64,000 bases of DNA from Semisulcospira habei (GCA_036245525.1 BTPG01000005.1:126245725-126309724), one strand, 5' to 3'; numbered from the stretch's first letter, positions 1-11,139 are shown. A program made the numbers and translations. The notes: a model not told the origin generated them from the letters alone.

Positions 1-1752
1 CCAGGAGTCCTCTACACGTCGGACGATGGCTTGCGTGACCAAATCTAGAAATCCCGCTGCTGCCAGGGTGTTCCTAATGAGTGTCGCGGTCTGTTCTACC
101 CCGGGGAGGAGAGACTGACGTAAGGAAGTCCCAGAGAACGCCACTGCCGCGGGGTCCGCTGTCGGTAGAGGGCAGGAAAAGTGTTGTGTATGGCCCGCAT
201 ACCATGACTGCCGGAAGGCGATGTCTATACCTGTCGGCCACTTGGAGTCTGAGAAGAATCCTGTACCGCATGCCCCTTGCGCAAGATGAGCAGAAAACGC
301 ATCACGTAACTCCCGGAAACCCGGCGGCTGGGGGAGAGACTTGAATCGCTTGGCCTGTCGTTCCGCGTCCACAAAGGCGGACGCTTTTCTTTTAAGAACT
401 GGAGAGGGAGGGCAGTCTTCTGCAGGGAGGCAAGCCGCGATAAGCCGTGCCGCTTCATCAAGGGCCCGCAGTGTCTCTAACCTATGTCCAATGGCAGCCG
501 GCGGGAATTCCTCGTCACCACCCGAGGGATTGGACGGGGCGGGGCTGGCCACCTGTAGTAGTGCCGACATCGATTCCTCGGGGTTCAGACTAAGGGTGTC
601 CTCTTCTGCCGGAACTGAGTGGGGAATCGGGTCCACTCCCAAACGAGGAGGAAGACTCCCGTCACTGGGGCGGGTAACGGTCGTAGCTGGTGGAGGAGAT
701 CTTCTCACTGGTGCGTGGCGCCGCCAGTGTCTGCTAGATGAACGGTCCCGTGAAGCACTCGACGCTGAGCGGGAAGCCCGAACTCCTGACCTACGACGGT
801 GTCGCGTGCGACGAGCGGCACTCCGCCGAGAGGAGCTTGAACGGGAACGGGGGCGGCGATGCGGGGACCGGGAACGTCTGAAATGGCGCGAAGCTGATCG
901 CAAAGCAGAGTCATGCCTGTACTGAGTCCGCGAATGTCGGCTGGATTCCGACCGGTAGTAATCGGTCCTCGGGCGAGTAGACCTGTCGCTCGAGCGTGAA
1001 CGATGTCTAACAGCTGAGGTTCGCTCGGACTGAAGACGGGGAGTAACTCGCACCGCAGCAGAGCGGAGGCGACTACTTCGTACCCGAGAGCGGGAGCGCG
1101 TCCGGCGAGAAGACTTGTCGGAACTTGACGCCCGGACGGAAGGAGCTGGGTGGGGCGCTGGCGTTCCGCGCTGGTCCCTAGCGGAGAACAGGGTAGCGGA
1201 AGCAGCAGGACGAATCTGTGGCGAGAGCTTGTCAGCTACCTGGAGATCCGTATTAGTCAGGCCCGCAACCAGAGCGGGTGTAGGAGCCTGTATCAGTTCG
1301 TTATCAGTTGCCTGTAGAGGCGTTGCTACCGGGTAGAGACCACTCGACTGGACTGTGGTGGCTACCGGAGTCTTGTTTAGAGGCCTAGCCCGAGGCGCTC
1401 TAGGATCCTTGACCGTACAGAGACCACTCGACTGGACTGTGGTGGCTGCCGGTACTAGAGCACGTGCACGCGACCGAAGCCGCTGGTTCGTCTGCTCAGA
1501 CACTCGGTCAGGGCCACTCGACTGGACTGTGGCGCGTACCGGTGTGGGATCGTTCTTCCGTGCTTGCGTAGGTTTCTTGCGGCCGTAGAAACTCCACAGC
1601 TGGGTCCATTGTTCCTCCAGCCACGGGGCGCAGACCGAGCACGGACGCGTGGAGGTACAACCGGAACAGGGCAGGCAAACCAGGTGTTCGTCACTCGGCC
1701 ACTGGAATAGCCCACATCGAGTGCATGTTCGGACTTGCCAACTGCAAAACAT
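1..1752 (-). CDS. Gag-like ORF1 of DIRS-a (partial, open to window edge)
   Basis: An uninterrupted frame of about 584 codons starts at an ATG whose complement is 1750-1752 and runs off the left edge. Near the N-terminus is a Cys-rich module (TCTRCGLFQWPSDEH, then CLPCSGC, then CSVC before WTQLWSFYGR) that recurs in the other three DIRS copies and probably binds zinc. Three VQSSG repeats follow, then a long Arg/Ser-rich stretch with many RSRS and SRS dipeptides (about 740-1130). The C-terminal third (KRKASAFVDAERQAKRFKSL, then FRELRDAFSAHL) matches the DIRS-c gag closely. The basic RS region suggests nucleic-acid binding or nuclear localisation, which is inference. This is the least damaged DIRS gag in the window. 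Confidence 0.75.
   Translation of the reverse strand, partial: MFCSWQVRTCTRCGLFQWPSDEHLVCLPCSGCTSTRPCSVCAPWLEEQWTQLWSFYGRKKPTQARKNDPTPVRATVQSSGPDRVSEQTNQRLRSRARALVPAATTVQSSGLCTVKDPRAPRARPLNKTPVATTVQSSGLYPVATPLQATDNELIQAPTPALVAGLTNTDLQVADKLSPQIRPAASATLFSARDQRGTPAPHPAPSVRASSSDKSSRRTRSRSRVRSSRLRSAAVRVTPRLQSERTSAVRHRSRSSDRSTRPRTDYYRSESSRHSRTQYRHDSALRSASRHFRRSRSPHRRPRSRSSSSRRSAARRTRHRRRSGVRASRSASSASRDRSSSRHWRRHAPVRRSPPPATTVTRPSDGSLPPRLGVDPIPHSVPAEEDTLSLNPEESMSALLQVASPAPSNPSGGDEEFPPAAIGHRLETLRALDEAARLIAACLPAEDCPPSPVLKRKASAFVDAERQAKRFKSLPQPPGFRELRDAFSAHLAQGACGTGFFSDSKWPTGIDIAFRQSWYAGHTQHFSCPLPTADPAAVAFSGTSLRQSLLPGVEQTATLIRNTLAAAGFLDLVTQAIVRRVEDSW
1335..1543 (-). repeat. Three-copy internal repeat in DIRS-a gag
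   Basis: A unit of about 30 bp containing CCACTCGACTGGACTGTGG occurs at 1335-1368, 1420-1453 and 1511-1543. It encodes VQSSG-containing peptides on the minus strand without breaking the frame. Spacing is 85-91 bp. I do not see it in the other DIRS gags, so it looks like a lineage-specific expansion. Confidence 0.75.
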
Positions 1753-2584
1753 AATGTACAATGAAATGCGAGCGAGCGTGCCCCCGTGGGCCCGCACCGA
1801 ATCCGCGTGAACGAACGAAGCGTACCGTGTAAGCCTACGCCCGGCGCTCCACCACTACCCTTGAGCGCCTGACGTAGGCCAAGGCAGAGATATTACCTTG
1901 CCATCCGAAGAAGTGAGGCACCAACCCGGTTGAAGACCCACCAGAAAGTCTAGCACGCAGACACGGCCCGGCGTCGGACGGCGACCACGTAACGCTGATG
2001 CCGGGCGAAGCCACTGGCGTCAGTGAAGGCGTCGAACGAAGTCTCCGCAACAGCAGGCACTCAGAGCAGGCTGAAGAGCGAAGTAGAAGCTTGGCACACA
2101 CGAGCAGCACGCACAAGGGCCCGAGCGGCACTAGGCGTGAGTACAGTTCAACCTGGCGTCGCCGCGCCCGGTAGGATAAGATGGCGCCGACGGGTGAAAT
2201 TCACAAGTAACGTTCACTAGGAACAAGTTCCTCAGTCCGTAGACCGACGGAAACCTCAAGCCAGGTTTCCCACCTTGAACAAGCTTCCTTCTGACTAGAC
2301 TTCCCTAACGAAGATAGGGTCCTAACGAACAGAGCGAGTCCCGTACACAACCTTCTGAGACTAGCAAAGAAAACTGACTGGCGTATGAGTGGTGTGGCGC
2401 ATGCGTGGTTGAACCGGAAGGGAGGCTACCCGGGTTCCGTCTAGGCTATGGCGCCCCTCACCTGCCATCATGACCATACTCGTACACAACAATTTTGGGC
2501 TAAAATTAGACTAGCTAAGAAACCATTTCCTTTAAGTAATACCTTTAAGTAATACCATCGGTAATGTGTTTTGAGAAAACAAAC

Positions 2585-2924
2585 AGGCAGGTGCCCTTTA
2601 AAACCCATGTCCAACAAGTCAGACATTATGCCATACTTCCAGGTAGTGTCATATGCCTTCTCAAGATCAAAGAAAATTGCATAGACATGCTGCTTGGTGA
2701 CAAAAGCATCTCGAATAAATGATTCAAAGCGGACTAAATGGTCAGTTGTACTACGGAAGCGCCAGAAACCGCACTGGAGGTCTGTGAGGAGACCCCTGTG
2801 ACTCAAGATGCCACACCAGTCGGGTATTGGCTCCATAGTTTTTACATAAACATGATGTCAAAGCGATAGGCCGGTAGTTGCCCAGGTCGGAAGGATCCTT
2901 ACCCGGCTTGGGGATCGGTACAAC
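2585..2924 (-). pseudogene. Jockey-like reverse transcriptase, middle fragment
   Basis: The minus strand encodes VVPIPKPGKDPSDLGNYRP, a short shifted stretch, QCGFWRFRSTTDHLVRFE and AIFFDLEKAYDTTWKYGI, the RT finger and palm motif A of Jockey-type LINEs. The frame is lost between about 2790 and 2850 and ends at the DIRS-a junction, so palm motifs B to E (including FADD) are absent. It continues the RT N-terminus at 8083-8389, which stops at PSWHQA. It is dead by truncation, frameshift and insertion. Confidence 0.8.
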
Positions 2925-2929
2925 CACAG

Positions 2930-3958
2930 TGTTACGTAGTGGAGTCGTAGTCGTAGTATGATAAACACACCAGATGCACGCACGTAAGGTTCTTTTAAAT
3001 AAACTTCATTCAGCTGCAACCCTTCACACGTGGCTTAAGAATGTACACAATACTGGAGTAACAGTTCCAACAATAATTTAATTCAGCGATGCGATCTCCA
3101 CACAATGCATTTCCAAATGCACCAACACTGATACAAAGTCTCTTCTGCAAATGTCCACACTGTCGACACAAAGTTCCTCACACGACGTACACCACTGTTA
3201 CGCTGTGTCTCTCACAATGTGCAACCTATACGGGCCACTTACCTACGATAAACTATGTGTCTCTACAACTGACAATGCAAGACAATGTACATCTGCGCTT
3301 TCCTAGCACCAACGTTATATAGTAAGACAACTTTCTAGAATAATCCAAAAAATTCATTCAACGCAACCAATCAGAATGGAACCCATAACTGAAACTCATA
3401 AATATTAATAAAGAAAGAATTTTCTGGAATAACTACAATAAGCTACAAAAATTCGGCTGCTCAATTCAGCTCCAAATCCTAATGTAAAATGACATCTCAT
3501 AAAAGTATGGCAGGCAGTTCACGACCTAGTCGGAATCTTCCAGAACTTACACGATCTTTCAAAAACCATACTGACTGGCTGCCAACTTCACACAAACAGT
3601 AAACAAATATGACTCGTCTATAAAACAAAGTAGCGAAATGTTTCTTACTCTTTTGACGTCACATGTACGATGTCACTAGACAGCGCGACTCTGTTTTGAA
3701 TGTTCTGGTTCATTCTCAATTAATCTACGCAAAACAAAAATCGACCGCTCTTCTCCGTACGACTTTTCTAGAAGCTTCCGGACTAAAATTAGCATATCAT
3801 AACAAAACCAAATCCGCTATCATGCACGGACGATAAAGAATCTCACTGAAAAGGTACGTGATACGTAACCATGATAGCTCAAATAAACATCGGATCGTTT
3901 CTTACGATTAACACATGTATGCATGCTCTCACAGGACAACACAACCACAATCGTAACA
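2930..3958 (-). mobile_element. Solo LTR of a Ty3/gypsy-like element
   Basis: The block starts TGTTACG and ends CGTAACA, the terminal inverted bases of the LTRs at 50387-51247 and 53930-55810. Long internal stretches match those LTRs, for example around AGTATGATAAACACACCAGA and CTTTTAAATA. It is flanked by a perfect 5 bp duplication CACAG (2925-2929 and 3959-3963). No internal region is present, so it is a recombination-derived solo LTR. It inserted at the junction between LINE-B and the Jockey-like RT. Strand is assigned by match to the gypsy LTRs. Confidence 0.85.
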
Positions 3959-4008
3959 CACAGCCTGGTGCCTCTCTCTCTCTTGGCTTGACTTCGCGAA
4001 CGAAGATT

Positions 4009-5145
4009 TTATAGGAGTTGCCCACGACGTCTGCAGGCTTGTTCGTGGCTGCGGAGGCCAATCCGAGACAGGCAGGTTCGACCGCAGTGGCTGCAGGGGA
4101 AGGTATGGCCAGGGTTCTGAGCTGCGGCATCTCTGTTTTTTCTCCTGAGCCGCTTGTCCTTAAGGCTAGCTCTGTGAGAGTCCTCAAAGGAGACAGCTGC
4201 CTTGTAAATGGTGGAGCGCCAGGTGTCACGGTCCGCAGCAAGCGAAGACCACTGGTGGTGGTCGATTTGGCAGGCACTAAGTGACTTCTTGAGACAGTCT
4301 TTGTATCTCTTCTTTGGTGCCCCTCTGTCACGGTGTCCAGTAGCAAGCTCGCCGAACAGGGTGATCTTTGGTAGGCGATGATCCTCCATCCTGGAGACAT
4401 GCCCCGCCCAGCGGAGCTGTGTCCGCAGCAGCAAAGCTTCGATGCTCACAGTTTCAGCCCGTTCAAGGACCTCGACGTTGGTGACATAGTCACTCCAGTG
4501 AATGCCCAGGATGGTACGCAGGCAGCGCTGGTGGAAGCGTTCGAGGAGTCGTAGTTGGCTGCGGTAGAGGGCCCAGGACTCGGAACCATACAGCAGGGTG
4601 GTGAGGACCACAGCTCTGTACACGCTGATCTTGGTGCCTGTTTTCAGCTGCTGATTGTGCCACACCCGCTTGAAAAGTCGCCCGAAAGCGCTGTTCGCTT
4701 TTGCCAGCCTGCTGTCAAGCTCCTTGTCCAGCTTGGCGTCCGACGTGATAATGCAGCCAAGGTAAGTAAACTGGTGCACTGACTTTAGTTCAGACTCGCC
4801 GATGGTGATGTGAGGAGGGCGGTACACTGTCTTGGGTGCCGGCTGATGGAGGACCTCTGTCTTTTTAAGACTGACCTCGAGTCCAAAGAGCTGGGCAGCA
4901 TCTGCGAAGCAAGACGTGATGCGCTGCAGGGCTCTCTCTGTGTGTGCAACGAGGGCAGCATCATCAGCAAAAAGCAGCTCGCGAATCAGTTGGTCTAGGG
5001 TTTTCGTGTGGGCCTGCAGTCGTCTGAGGTTAAACAGGCTGCCATCGAGACGATACCTGATGTACACTGCATCGTCATCATCGAGGTCCACTGTGGCCTG
5101 CTTCAACATCATGCTAAAAAAGATGGTGAAGAGGGTCGGTGCCAG
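4009..5145 (-). pseudogene. LINE-B reverse transcriptase C-terminal part with C2H2 tail
   Basis: The open frame begins in RT palm motif B/C (LAPTLFTIFFSMML), carries the catalytic LFADDAALVA, then the thumb and the LYGSESWAL and LRWAGHVSRM motifs of RTE-like LINEs. It closes with a single zinc finger, CSHCGRTCLSRIGLRSHEQAC without its last residue, a C2H2 or C2HC type tail. The upstream endonuclease and fingers are missing through 5' truncation. The frame extends to 5229 only because it reads into the LINE-A tail, so the true LINE-B part ends near 5145. Confidence 0.8.
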
Positions 5146-5147
5146 CA

Positions 5148-8044
5148 TCATCATCATCATCATCAGTCCCTTGCCCGAACTGGGCGTTGGGGGGACTGAA
5201 AGGCAGCAGCAACAGACAGTGCTCTCCACTGAGTTCTATTTTGGGCGGTGGCAAGCAAGTCTGGCATCTCGAGTTCGGTCCATTCTTTTATGTTTGCGAC
5301 CCAACTCTTTCTCTGACGACCTCGCCGACGACTTCCTTCGAGAGTGCCTTGGAGGATAGTCTTGGACAAGGTGTTGTGTCGGGTCACGTGGCCAAACCAA
5401 GCAAGCTTGCGCCGTTTCACAGTTGCCAGAAGGGGTTCATGTGGGCCCACCAGGGAAGTGACGATGCTCCGTACATATTCGTTGGTCTTGTGCTCGCGGT
5501 ACGAGATGCGGAGCAACTTCCTCAGGCACTTGTTCTCAAAGGCCTGGATTTTCTTTTCTGAGTCTGCAAGCAGTGTCCAAGTCTCACAGCCGTAGAGTAG
5601 AATAGACACTACGAGGGACTTGTAAAGCCTGTACTTGATGGTGAAGCTGATGGAGTTACTTCGCCATATCCTGTCCAGCCTGGCCATTGCGGATGTTGCT
5701 GTACCTATCCTGATACGGATCTCTGCTATGCAACTACCGTCTTTGGACAGGGTGGCTCCCAAGTACTTGAAGCTATTGACCTCTTCTAGCTTCTGGCCAT
5801 TCATGTGAATATTGCTGCTGCTGTCGCTTGTGGTGTTGATCATCACTTTGCTTTTATCCGTACTGATCTCCATGCCATAAGACCCTGCGCTACTTGAAAG
5901 TTTGTCTGTCAGGTTTTGGAGCTCACTATTGCTGCCTGCCATGAGGTCAATGTCGTCTGCGAATCGAAGATTGCACAGGGATCTGCCACCAATAGAGATT
6001 GAAGTATGGTGGTCGTGGAGGGTTTCCTGCATGATCTTCTCCAGGAATATGTTGAAAAGGACAGGAGAGAGCAGGCATCCTTGACGGACACCGATCGTCG
6101 TCCTGAAGAACTCGCCTGACTGATTGTTAAGTAGAACCGCGCTGCAGGCGTTCTTGTAAAGCGCTTCTATCATTTGGATCAGTCCCTCCTCTATGTTGAA
6201 CGATCTCATGACTTGCCAGAGTCCGTCGTGCCAGACGCGATCAAATGCTTTCCTGAAATCAATGAAGTTGTGGTAGAGTTCGCGCTGATGCTGCAGATGT
6301 TTCTCGATCAGGACGCGGCAGTTGAAAATCTGCTCTACAGTGCTTCTTCCAACTCTGAAGCCAGCCTGTTCTTCTGCCAGCAATTCCTCGGCGAAAGTTT
6401 TGAGGCGGTTGAGAATGATTCTAAGCATTACTTTGCTAGGGTGACTTATCAGACTGATAGTTCTGTAGTTCTGGCACTGTTTCAGGTTTCCTTTCTTGGG
6501 GAGCGGGATCACTAGAGACTGTGTCCATTCTACTGGCCATTTCTTTTGCTCCCAGATCTTTTGACAGAGTGTAGTGAGGACCTTCGTTGTTACTTCTCCT
6601 CCATGTTTCAACAGTTCAGCAGGTACGTTGTCTATACCTGGAGACTTTCCTCCCTTCAGGCCGCGTACGGCTGCTTCCACCTCTTCAGCTAACACTGGCA
6701 GGTCTTCAGCCTTCCTGGCCCCAGCCTGGTTGTTTTGGAGGATGCTGGTGTCTGGCTCAGCCTTGTAGTTATACAAGTCTCGGCAGTACTCAGTCCATCT
6801 GTTTAGTACAGCAGTGTTTTCCGTAAGGAGTTGGCCGCTGCTGTCTTCGATGACTGTGGCTGTTCGCTGTTGAGTCTTGGTGAGGGTCCTTAGCGTTTCA
6901 TAAGCCTTCTTGCTGTTGCCGTTTGCCATGCCCTCTTCCACGCTACAACACTGGTCTTCAATCCAATCTTCTTTGGCTTCTTTCATCCTCTTCCTGATCT
7001 TCTTGTTGACAAGTCTGTACTTGTTTGCTGATGTGAGGTCTTGGCCTCTCTTTTTCTTCCAGGCTCTCCTCTCATCACAGAGATCGAGGATGTCATCGGT
7101 GACCCAGGGCTGTTTGCGCTTCCTCTGCTTCCCCAGCACTTCTTCTGCTGTAGAAAGTAACACCTCTTTTATATTTCCAGCAAGGGTGTCTACGTCGCAA
7201 TCCAAAGTAGCCAAGGCTGCAAATCTGCCTCCCACCTGGGCTTGGAAGAGCTCTTCTACTTCCGGGTCTTTTAGCTTCTGGAGGTCGAATCTGATGCGAG
7301 GGCTCTTGCTATCTCGTTTCAATGCCAGCTTCAACTTGAGGCTAGTAAGGACGAGGTTGTGGTCGCTGCCAATATCAGCGCCAGGAAAGGACCTCGTTTG
7401 TGCTTTGTTAACGCTGGATTTGAATCGTCGAGGCAGCAAGATGAAGTCAATCTGGTTATGGACCAGGCCTCCTGGCGATTGCCATGTCACTGTTCTTGAC
7501 TTCTTGTGTGGATGGAGGGTATTAGCAACGGTGAGACGGTGACTCTGTGCGAACTCTAAAAGTCGCAGGCCTCTGTCGTTTGTTTCTCCAAGGCCAAACT
7601 TGCCAGCTGTTCCTGCCCATTGTTGGTAGGCGTCAGGGCCGATCTTTGCATTCCAGTCACCGAGGACAGTCAGAATGTCTTTCTTAGGTGTTTTCTTGAT
7701 GATGTTGTCCAGTTGTTCGTAAAATTCTTCTAATTCTTCATCATCATGATCTGCTGTTGGAGCGTATACTTGAATGATAGTGATGTTGTGCGGTCGGGCG
7801 GAGATGCGGATGGAGATTAGTCTGCTTGACACGGGGGTGCAGCTGATGACAGTTCCAGCCACCTCTTTCCTTACGATAAAAGCTACGCCATGTTCGTGCT
7901 TGGTTTCTTTTCCGCTGAACCAGATTTTATGGCCTTCATCTGTTGTTGTTTCTCCGAAGCCTGTCCATCGAACTTCTGCAAGTCCTACAATGTCCCAGCG
8001 ATAGCGCTTCAACTCGTGGGTGAGTTCCTTCACTTTGCCGCACT
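5148..8044 (-). mobile_element. LINE-A, nearly full-length RTE-like LINE
   Basis: The element is bounded by a 10 bp duplication GGTGCCAGCA (5138-5147 and 8045-8054) and ends in a (TGA)n tail, visible as ATC repeats at 5148-5165. RTE elements typically end in short tandem repeats like this. It inserted into LINE-B inside the codons for VLAP. It lacks only the first few dozen bases of the coding region. Confidence 0.9.
5163..8044 (-). CDS. LINE-A endonuclease / reverse transcriptase polyprotein
   Basis: About 960 codons are open without a stop. The N-terminus is an APE-like endonuclease (RWDIVGLAEVRW, VLGDWNAKIG, NQIDFILL, GSDHNLVL). The RT shows GIDNVPAELLK, IPLPKKGN, EQAGFRVGRSTVEQIF, FIDFRKAFDRVWH, RQGCLLSPVLFNIF and LRFADDIDLMA, followed by ILLYGCETW and WFGHVTRH. 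The frame is open into LINE-B and Jockey flank up to 8084, but I see no ATG of its own there; the element lost its start and the first endonuclease motif (WN). The stop TGA is the first unit of the 3' repeat tail. It is recently inserted but probably not independently translatable. Confidence 0.85.
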
Positions 8045-8082
8045 GGTGCCAGCACGCAGCCCTAAAACTTCCGCCTGGTGCC

Positions 8083-9543
8083 AAGACGGCAGAAAATGGC
8101 CAGTTCTCCAGATATGGTTAAAGGCCTTGAGAAGTACAAGGAGTGACCTCTCAGGCAGATGCGTTAGGAATAGATAGTGGATGGTATCTAGGCCAGCAGC
8201 AGAGTCATTACATTTCTGCAAGGCTTGCTGCAATTCTGATAATGTAAAAGGGGCATTATAGTCTTCTGAGTTATCGGAATTAAAATCACAAAAACGAGAC
8301 TCTCGCTTCTCCTTCTCTCTCTGGAAGAAGGGTGAATAATGCTCTGTTGAAGAATTATGGGCAATGGTGGAGGCAAGCAATTTGGCCACAGCTTTTTATC
8401 TGTGACCAAGCTGGCACCATCTCTAAGATGGCCGACAGAAGCCGAGCCACGCCCGCCCCTAATTCTCCGAACAGCCTTCCAGACTTTCTGGGACGGAGTC
8501 CGAGAAGTTAGAGATGAGACGAAGCGTCTCCAGGAAGCACGGCGTTCACGTTTGAAAATGTAACGGGCTTTCACCCTCTGTCTTTTAAAGGTTAAAATAT
8601 TCACTTGCGACGGATTATGGAAGGCACGTCGCTGAGCAGATTTGCATGCTTTTTGGGCCTTGCGGCACTCTTCGTTGAACCATGGTACTATCAGCTTCCG
8701 AGGGACTGATGCGGAAGTTTTAGGGATGGTGTCACCCGCTACGTCCAACAAAATAGTAGTAAAAGAAGAAACAGGTTCTTCAGCTGACATGACCACCTCC
8801 TCTGTAATACGAGACTGACAGAGGGAGGCGAACAGAGGCCAGATAGCTTTCTTGAGATTCCAGCGCCCCACCGGTGGATCCTCCTCACAGCTGACCGATG
8901 ACAGGACTACTGGGAAGTGGTCACTACCACACAGGTCGTCATGAACCTTCCAGTCAAAGTCCAGCATGAGAGAAGGATCACACACAGTGAGGTCTAGAAC
9001 AGAACTAGATCCTGAACCTGAGTTAGAGTATGTAGGTGAGCCATCGTTACAGACACATAGGTTAAGTTGAGAAAAAAACATCCTCTAACATCTGACCTCT
9101 GCCATCATAGCGGTCACTACCCCAAAAGGTGAGCGTGACCGTTAAAATCCCCCATGAGAATAAAGGGAGGGGGCAGTTGATCTACTAAATTAAAAATATC
9201 ATTACTACAGACCCGCAGGGATGGTGGCAGGTAAATACTGCATAATTATGGTTATGGTCTTCTTCAAGGTAACCCGAGCTGCGACAGCCTGAAGACTGGT
9301 GTCGATGCTAACGGGGCTACATAAAATTTGGCTACTAATGAGAAGAGCCACTCCACCCGAGCGTCTCTCCAAATCAGATCTTTTATGTATAACATTAAAA
9401 CCATCAAACGACACAGGGTCAGAAGTCTTCAGGTAAGTCTCCTGAAGAGATATTACCGAGGGGTTATAGCACTTGACTAAAAGACGTAATTCCTCAAAGT
9501 TAGCTTGAAAACCACGACAATTCCACTGAAGCAGAGAGTACAT
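8083..9543 (-). pseudogene. Jockey-like ORF2: endonuclease and RT N-terminus
   Basis: The frame starts at an ATG complementary to 9541-9543 with LLQWNCRGFQANFEELR, the WN motif of an APE endonuclease, followed by SVISLQETYL and RSGGVALLIS. A frameshift lies near 9150-9210, before VCNDGSPTYSN, SVLDLTVCDPSL and GSDHFPVVL (endonuclease end). The linker includes PWFNEECRKAQKACKSAQRR. After another frameshift near 8390 come PFTLSELQQALQKC, SAAGLDTIHY and GHFLPSWHQA, where LINE-B interrupts. The RT resumes at 2924. It is inactive. Confidence 0.8.
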
Positions 9544-9831
9544 GATTATGTCTTATCTGGGGGTGCGGAGTTTTTCCCCCCTTTTTCCTTTGCCTTGGAA
9601 GGAGTTGAAGAAACAGAGGGGGGCCGGCTCCCAGGCCTCCTCTGGTTCTTAGGAGATGAAAGGGGTGGAGCTGCCGCAGCATCGGCAACGACAACTTTTA
9701 CTCCCTCCATCCGCTCCTCAAATGCAGCATATTTGTTTTAAAGGGGGACATCAGTGTTCCCCTTCTGGGCCCGTGCGCACAGCGGTCCCATAGATTTCTT
9801 AGACTTCTGGTCCTGGGCAGCGTTCCTGCCG

Positions 9832-10453
9832 CTAAGAGTTAGCAGCCTTAGAAGGCTGACCAGAGCCAGGAGCCTTTGGCGTTGACAAACTAGCAGGTTT
9901 GGGTGGGGGCTGAGGCTTAGGGGCAGCAGAAGGCGGTGCCACCGGACCGGTAGCGTCCGCCCTCTGCGTTCCCTGGCTCCTCGTCACCACCGGAAGAGGG
10001 TTACTCTCCAGGAGCGAGAGGATCCGAGGCTCCGCCCCCAACCAAGAAGTTGTGGTTTGACAAGAGAAGTCTTTGGTGGGGCGCTTGCCTGCCACCGCAG
10101 CACTGAAAGTATACACAGAGGTGTTATTTGAGTTTGGTGCAGCCTCAGCTGCACTAGGACAGTCAACCAGTTTTTTGGCGTCCGCAAAGGACAGCCCCTT
10201 CTCCACACGCACCTGCTGAATCTTGCACTAGGAGATCCACCAAGGGCACTTCTTGTCCGAAGCCATATGCGCCCCCTGGCAAATCACACACAGGGGGATG
10301 TGTCCCCGGGCTTAGTGCAGCGGGCGCATAGAACCTCTGCCTGGCGGCATGTCTTCTGCCCATGGCCATACTTTTGGCACTTAAAGCACCGGAGGGGGAG
10401 AGGGACGTACTTTTTCACTTTTGGGGAGTAGTACCCTCCCCAGATGGTAGAAG
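9832..10453 (-). pseudogene. Jockey-like ORF1 (gag) C-terminal half
   Basis: On the minus strand after the hAT insertion point the frame gives KKYVPLPLRCFKC then a CCHC knuckle (CFKCQKYGHGQKTC), a second Cys-rich knuckle near CVICQGAHMASDKKC, and a Pro/Ala-rich C-terminus down to 9832. This is the nucleic-acid-binding part of a LINE gag. It continues the N-terminal half at 14530-15172. Frames change at least once near 10200-10230. Confidence 0.7.
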
Positions 10454-11139
10454 CAGACCTGCCTACCCCTAAAAATGACCTTCAGTAGTTTGCCCATCAG
10501 AAAACCACAATATTCAGTAGTTTTGGAGACTTATCAGTAGTGACAAGAACGAAACCATCTGACTTTGATGGTAAAGTAAAAAATGCTGCATTTGTGTGTG
10601 TACGTAAATGAAAGAACATTACAAATTATTGACAAATGACTAAACTAATTCCACAACATCAACAACCATCTTGTCATCAACAACCAACCAACCTGTCAAC
10701 ATGTGGGTTCAATTGACTCAAAAGTTACAATTCTGATTGAATTTTTGTTTATTTCTAGTACCAATTGTATTATTCAAGATTATTGATAAGACATTCTGCT
10801 CACTTTAAACTCACAACAAAAAAAGTACTGTGAGTGTAATCTGTGACAAGCAAATACGAAAAAACAAATTTTTTTTTTCTTTTTTGTTAAATTCAAACAG
10901 TTCTGAACTGTTAGAATAAAACAAAAATAAGCCAGTTAGTTACTAAAGTAAAACACACAACAGAGATGTGTCTTGTTCTCCTCTCTCAAATGAAGATACT
11001 GTTACGATTATGAATAATCAAAATACTAATATTGTTCCTTAAAAAAGAGCCCTAACCCTTCCAACACTTATTACACTTTAACAAATTGTGTTAATCACTT
11101 CAGCATCACTGAAAGTTAGTCACCAACAGCATGTGTTAC

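Larger units (their letters stand above)
1..2584 (-). mobile_element. DIRS-like retrotransposon DIRS-a (5' part, cut by window edge)
   Basis: This is the 5' half of a tyrosine-recombinase retrotransposon read on the minus strand. Its right end carries the same terminal signature (a CCATCGGTAA box followed by TTGAGAAAAC) as the right ends of the copies at 20158-24885, 25879-32452 and 36008-49312. A gag-like frame fills 1-1752; 1753-2584 is leader and terminal repeat without a gene. The reverse transcriptase and recombinase would lie left of position 1. The right end abuts a Jockey-like reverse transcriptase frame, so the element inserted into that LINE. Orientation and family rest on similarity to DIRS-c inside this window. 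Confidence 0.8.
3973..8072 (-). mobile_element. LINE-B, 5'-truncated RTE-like LINE (split by LINE-A)
   Basis: LINE-B consists of 8055-8072 and 3973-5137, joined across LINE-A. A 10 bp duplication of Jockey sequence, GCCTGGTGCC, borders it at 3963-3972 and 8073-8082, which fixes both ends. Only the 3' part of the reverse transcriptase onward is present, starting in the palm (LAPTLFTIFF), as expected from abortive target-primed reverse transcription. It ends with a short GA-rich 3' UTR (3973-4008). Confidence 0.85.

Noticed and set aside
341..925. 194-codon plus-strand ORF
   Set aside because: It is the antisense shadow of the RS-rich DIRS-a gag frame; GC-rich Arg/Ser codons leave the opposite strand open.
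5146..5166. (ATC)n as an independent microsatellite
   Set aside because: It sits exactly at the 3' end of LINE-A next to the target duplication, so it is the retroposon tail.
4555..5561. Several plus-strand ORFs over LINE-A and LINE-B
   Set aside because: They are antisense to well-supported RT frames and contain no domain motif; one is rich in His from the ATC tail repeat.
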